From Gammaproteobacteria bacterium (lineage in GTDB: Bacteria; Pseudomonadota; Gammaproteobacteria; Pseudomonadales; UBA7434), in contig JAJRPK010000106.1 of the NCBI GenBank assembly GCA_024280785.1, forward strand, positions 1-6,541: DNA of 6,541 bases, given 5' to 3'. The notes below the pieces were generated by a model. It saw only the letters and a program-made list of their open reading frames with translations, was not told the origin of the DNA and made no database searches. Of this stretch, positions 6,294 to 6,541 are shown piece by piece (positions within the stretch are counted from its first letter, which is position 1; each line of letters opens with the position of its first letter). The position numbers and the translations under genes are program-made.

Positions 6294-6541
6294 TTAACTA
6301 ACAGTCCAAATATCATTTTTTTGGACTAGCCTGCGAGAATAATTATTTATCGACTTTGAATCGGCAAAGACAACAACTTCACCTGCTCGTCGCAATTCAC
6401 ACACTTTTTCCCAAAGTGAAAAATCATTATGTTCTGGTGCTGCTATCGCCTTTTCTTGAAGCCCGTTAACTCCGGCTCTCGCCTTCCCCGTTTCGCTATT
6501 GCTCAGCAAATCAATTAACGCTTTTATGTCCGCATTAAAAC
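6294..6541 (-). CDS. hisZ: ATP phosphoribosyltransferase regulatory subunit HisZ, C-terminal part (5' end outside window)
   Basis: HisZ is a catalytically inactive paralogue of histidyl-tRNA synthetase that partners with short-form HisG to run and feedback-regulate the first step of histidine synthesis. Only the last 81 or so residues are present, because the frame is open to the window edge. In the same frame the visible protein begins FNADIKALIDLL, matching the FNADLKALLEL-type segment of Pseudomonas HisZ. It ends SRRLVQKNDIWTVS, as in the family's C-terminal CDRxLVKRNGxWxV pattern. The residues between, including LRRAGEVVVFADSKS, fit the anticodon-binding-like end domain. The assignment is strengthened by position: hisZ directly before purA on the same strand is a common gammaproteobacterial arrangement. 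The similarity is to recalled family patterns and the fragment is short, so confidence is below that of the complete genes. Confidence 0.82.
   Translation of the reverse strand, partial: FNADIKALIDLLSNSETGKARAGVNGLQEKAIAAPEHNDFSLWEKVCELRRAGEVVVFADSKSINNYSRRLVQKNDIWTVS

Overview
The window looks like chromosomal DNA of a free-living, probably marine gammaproteobacterium. The best clues are the hisZ-purA gene order, which is typical of Pseudomonas-like and Cellvibrionales-like genomes, a CysK very close in pattern to the enterobacterial enzyme, and a PhoB-type promoter in front of an OprO/OprP-family porin. Base composition is moderate and looks even across the genes. The lineage is an inference from gene content and recalled families; no search was run.

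Left part (1-2738), phosphate. phoU, a complete regulator of the Pho response, is followed by about 830 bp without a credible gene. That gap holds a 340-bp foldable element with inverted terminal repeats (988-1327) and two direct copies of a ~97-bp sequence (901-998 and 1381-1476). Just after the second copy is a textbook Pho box with a -10 hexamer at exactly the expected distance, then a complete outer-membrane phosphate/polyphosphate-type porin gene that ends in a perfect 13-bp hairpin. PhoU and the porin are thus two arms of the phosphate-starvation response, one regulatory and one for uptake across the outer membrane.

Middle (2739-4130), sulfur. A leader of about 300 bp contains a perfect TATAAT and a small tandem 7-mer repeat. 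It precedes cysK (O-acetylserine sulfhydrylase), which is best started at 3042. cysK converges on the next gene, and an interrupted 12-bp hairpin lies in the gap.

Right part (4131-6541), all on the minus strand. In transcription order it reads hisZ (C-terminal part only, cut by the window edge), purA (adenylosuccinate synthetase) and a short-chain dehydrogenase closely resembling HSD10 / type 2 3-hydroxyacyl-CoA dehydrogenases. The gaps of about 40-50 bp suggest possible cotranscription of histidine, AMP and acyl-CoA metabolism genes.

I do not see a new multi-gene system, CRISPR array, tRNA, rRNA or intact transposase. The most informative signals are the Pho box promoter and the repeat cluster immediately upstream of it.
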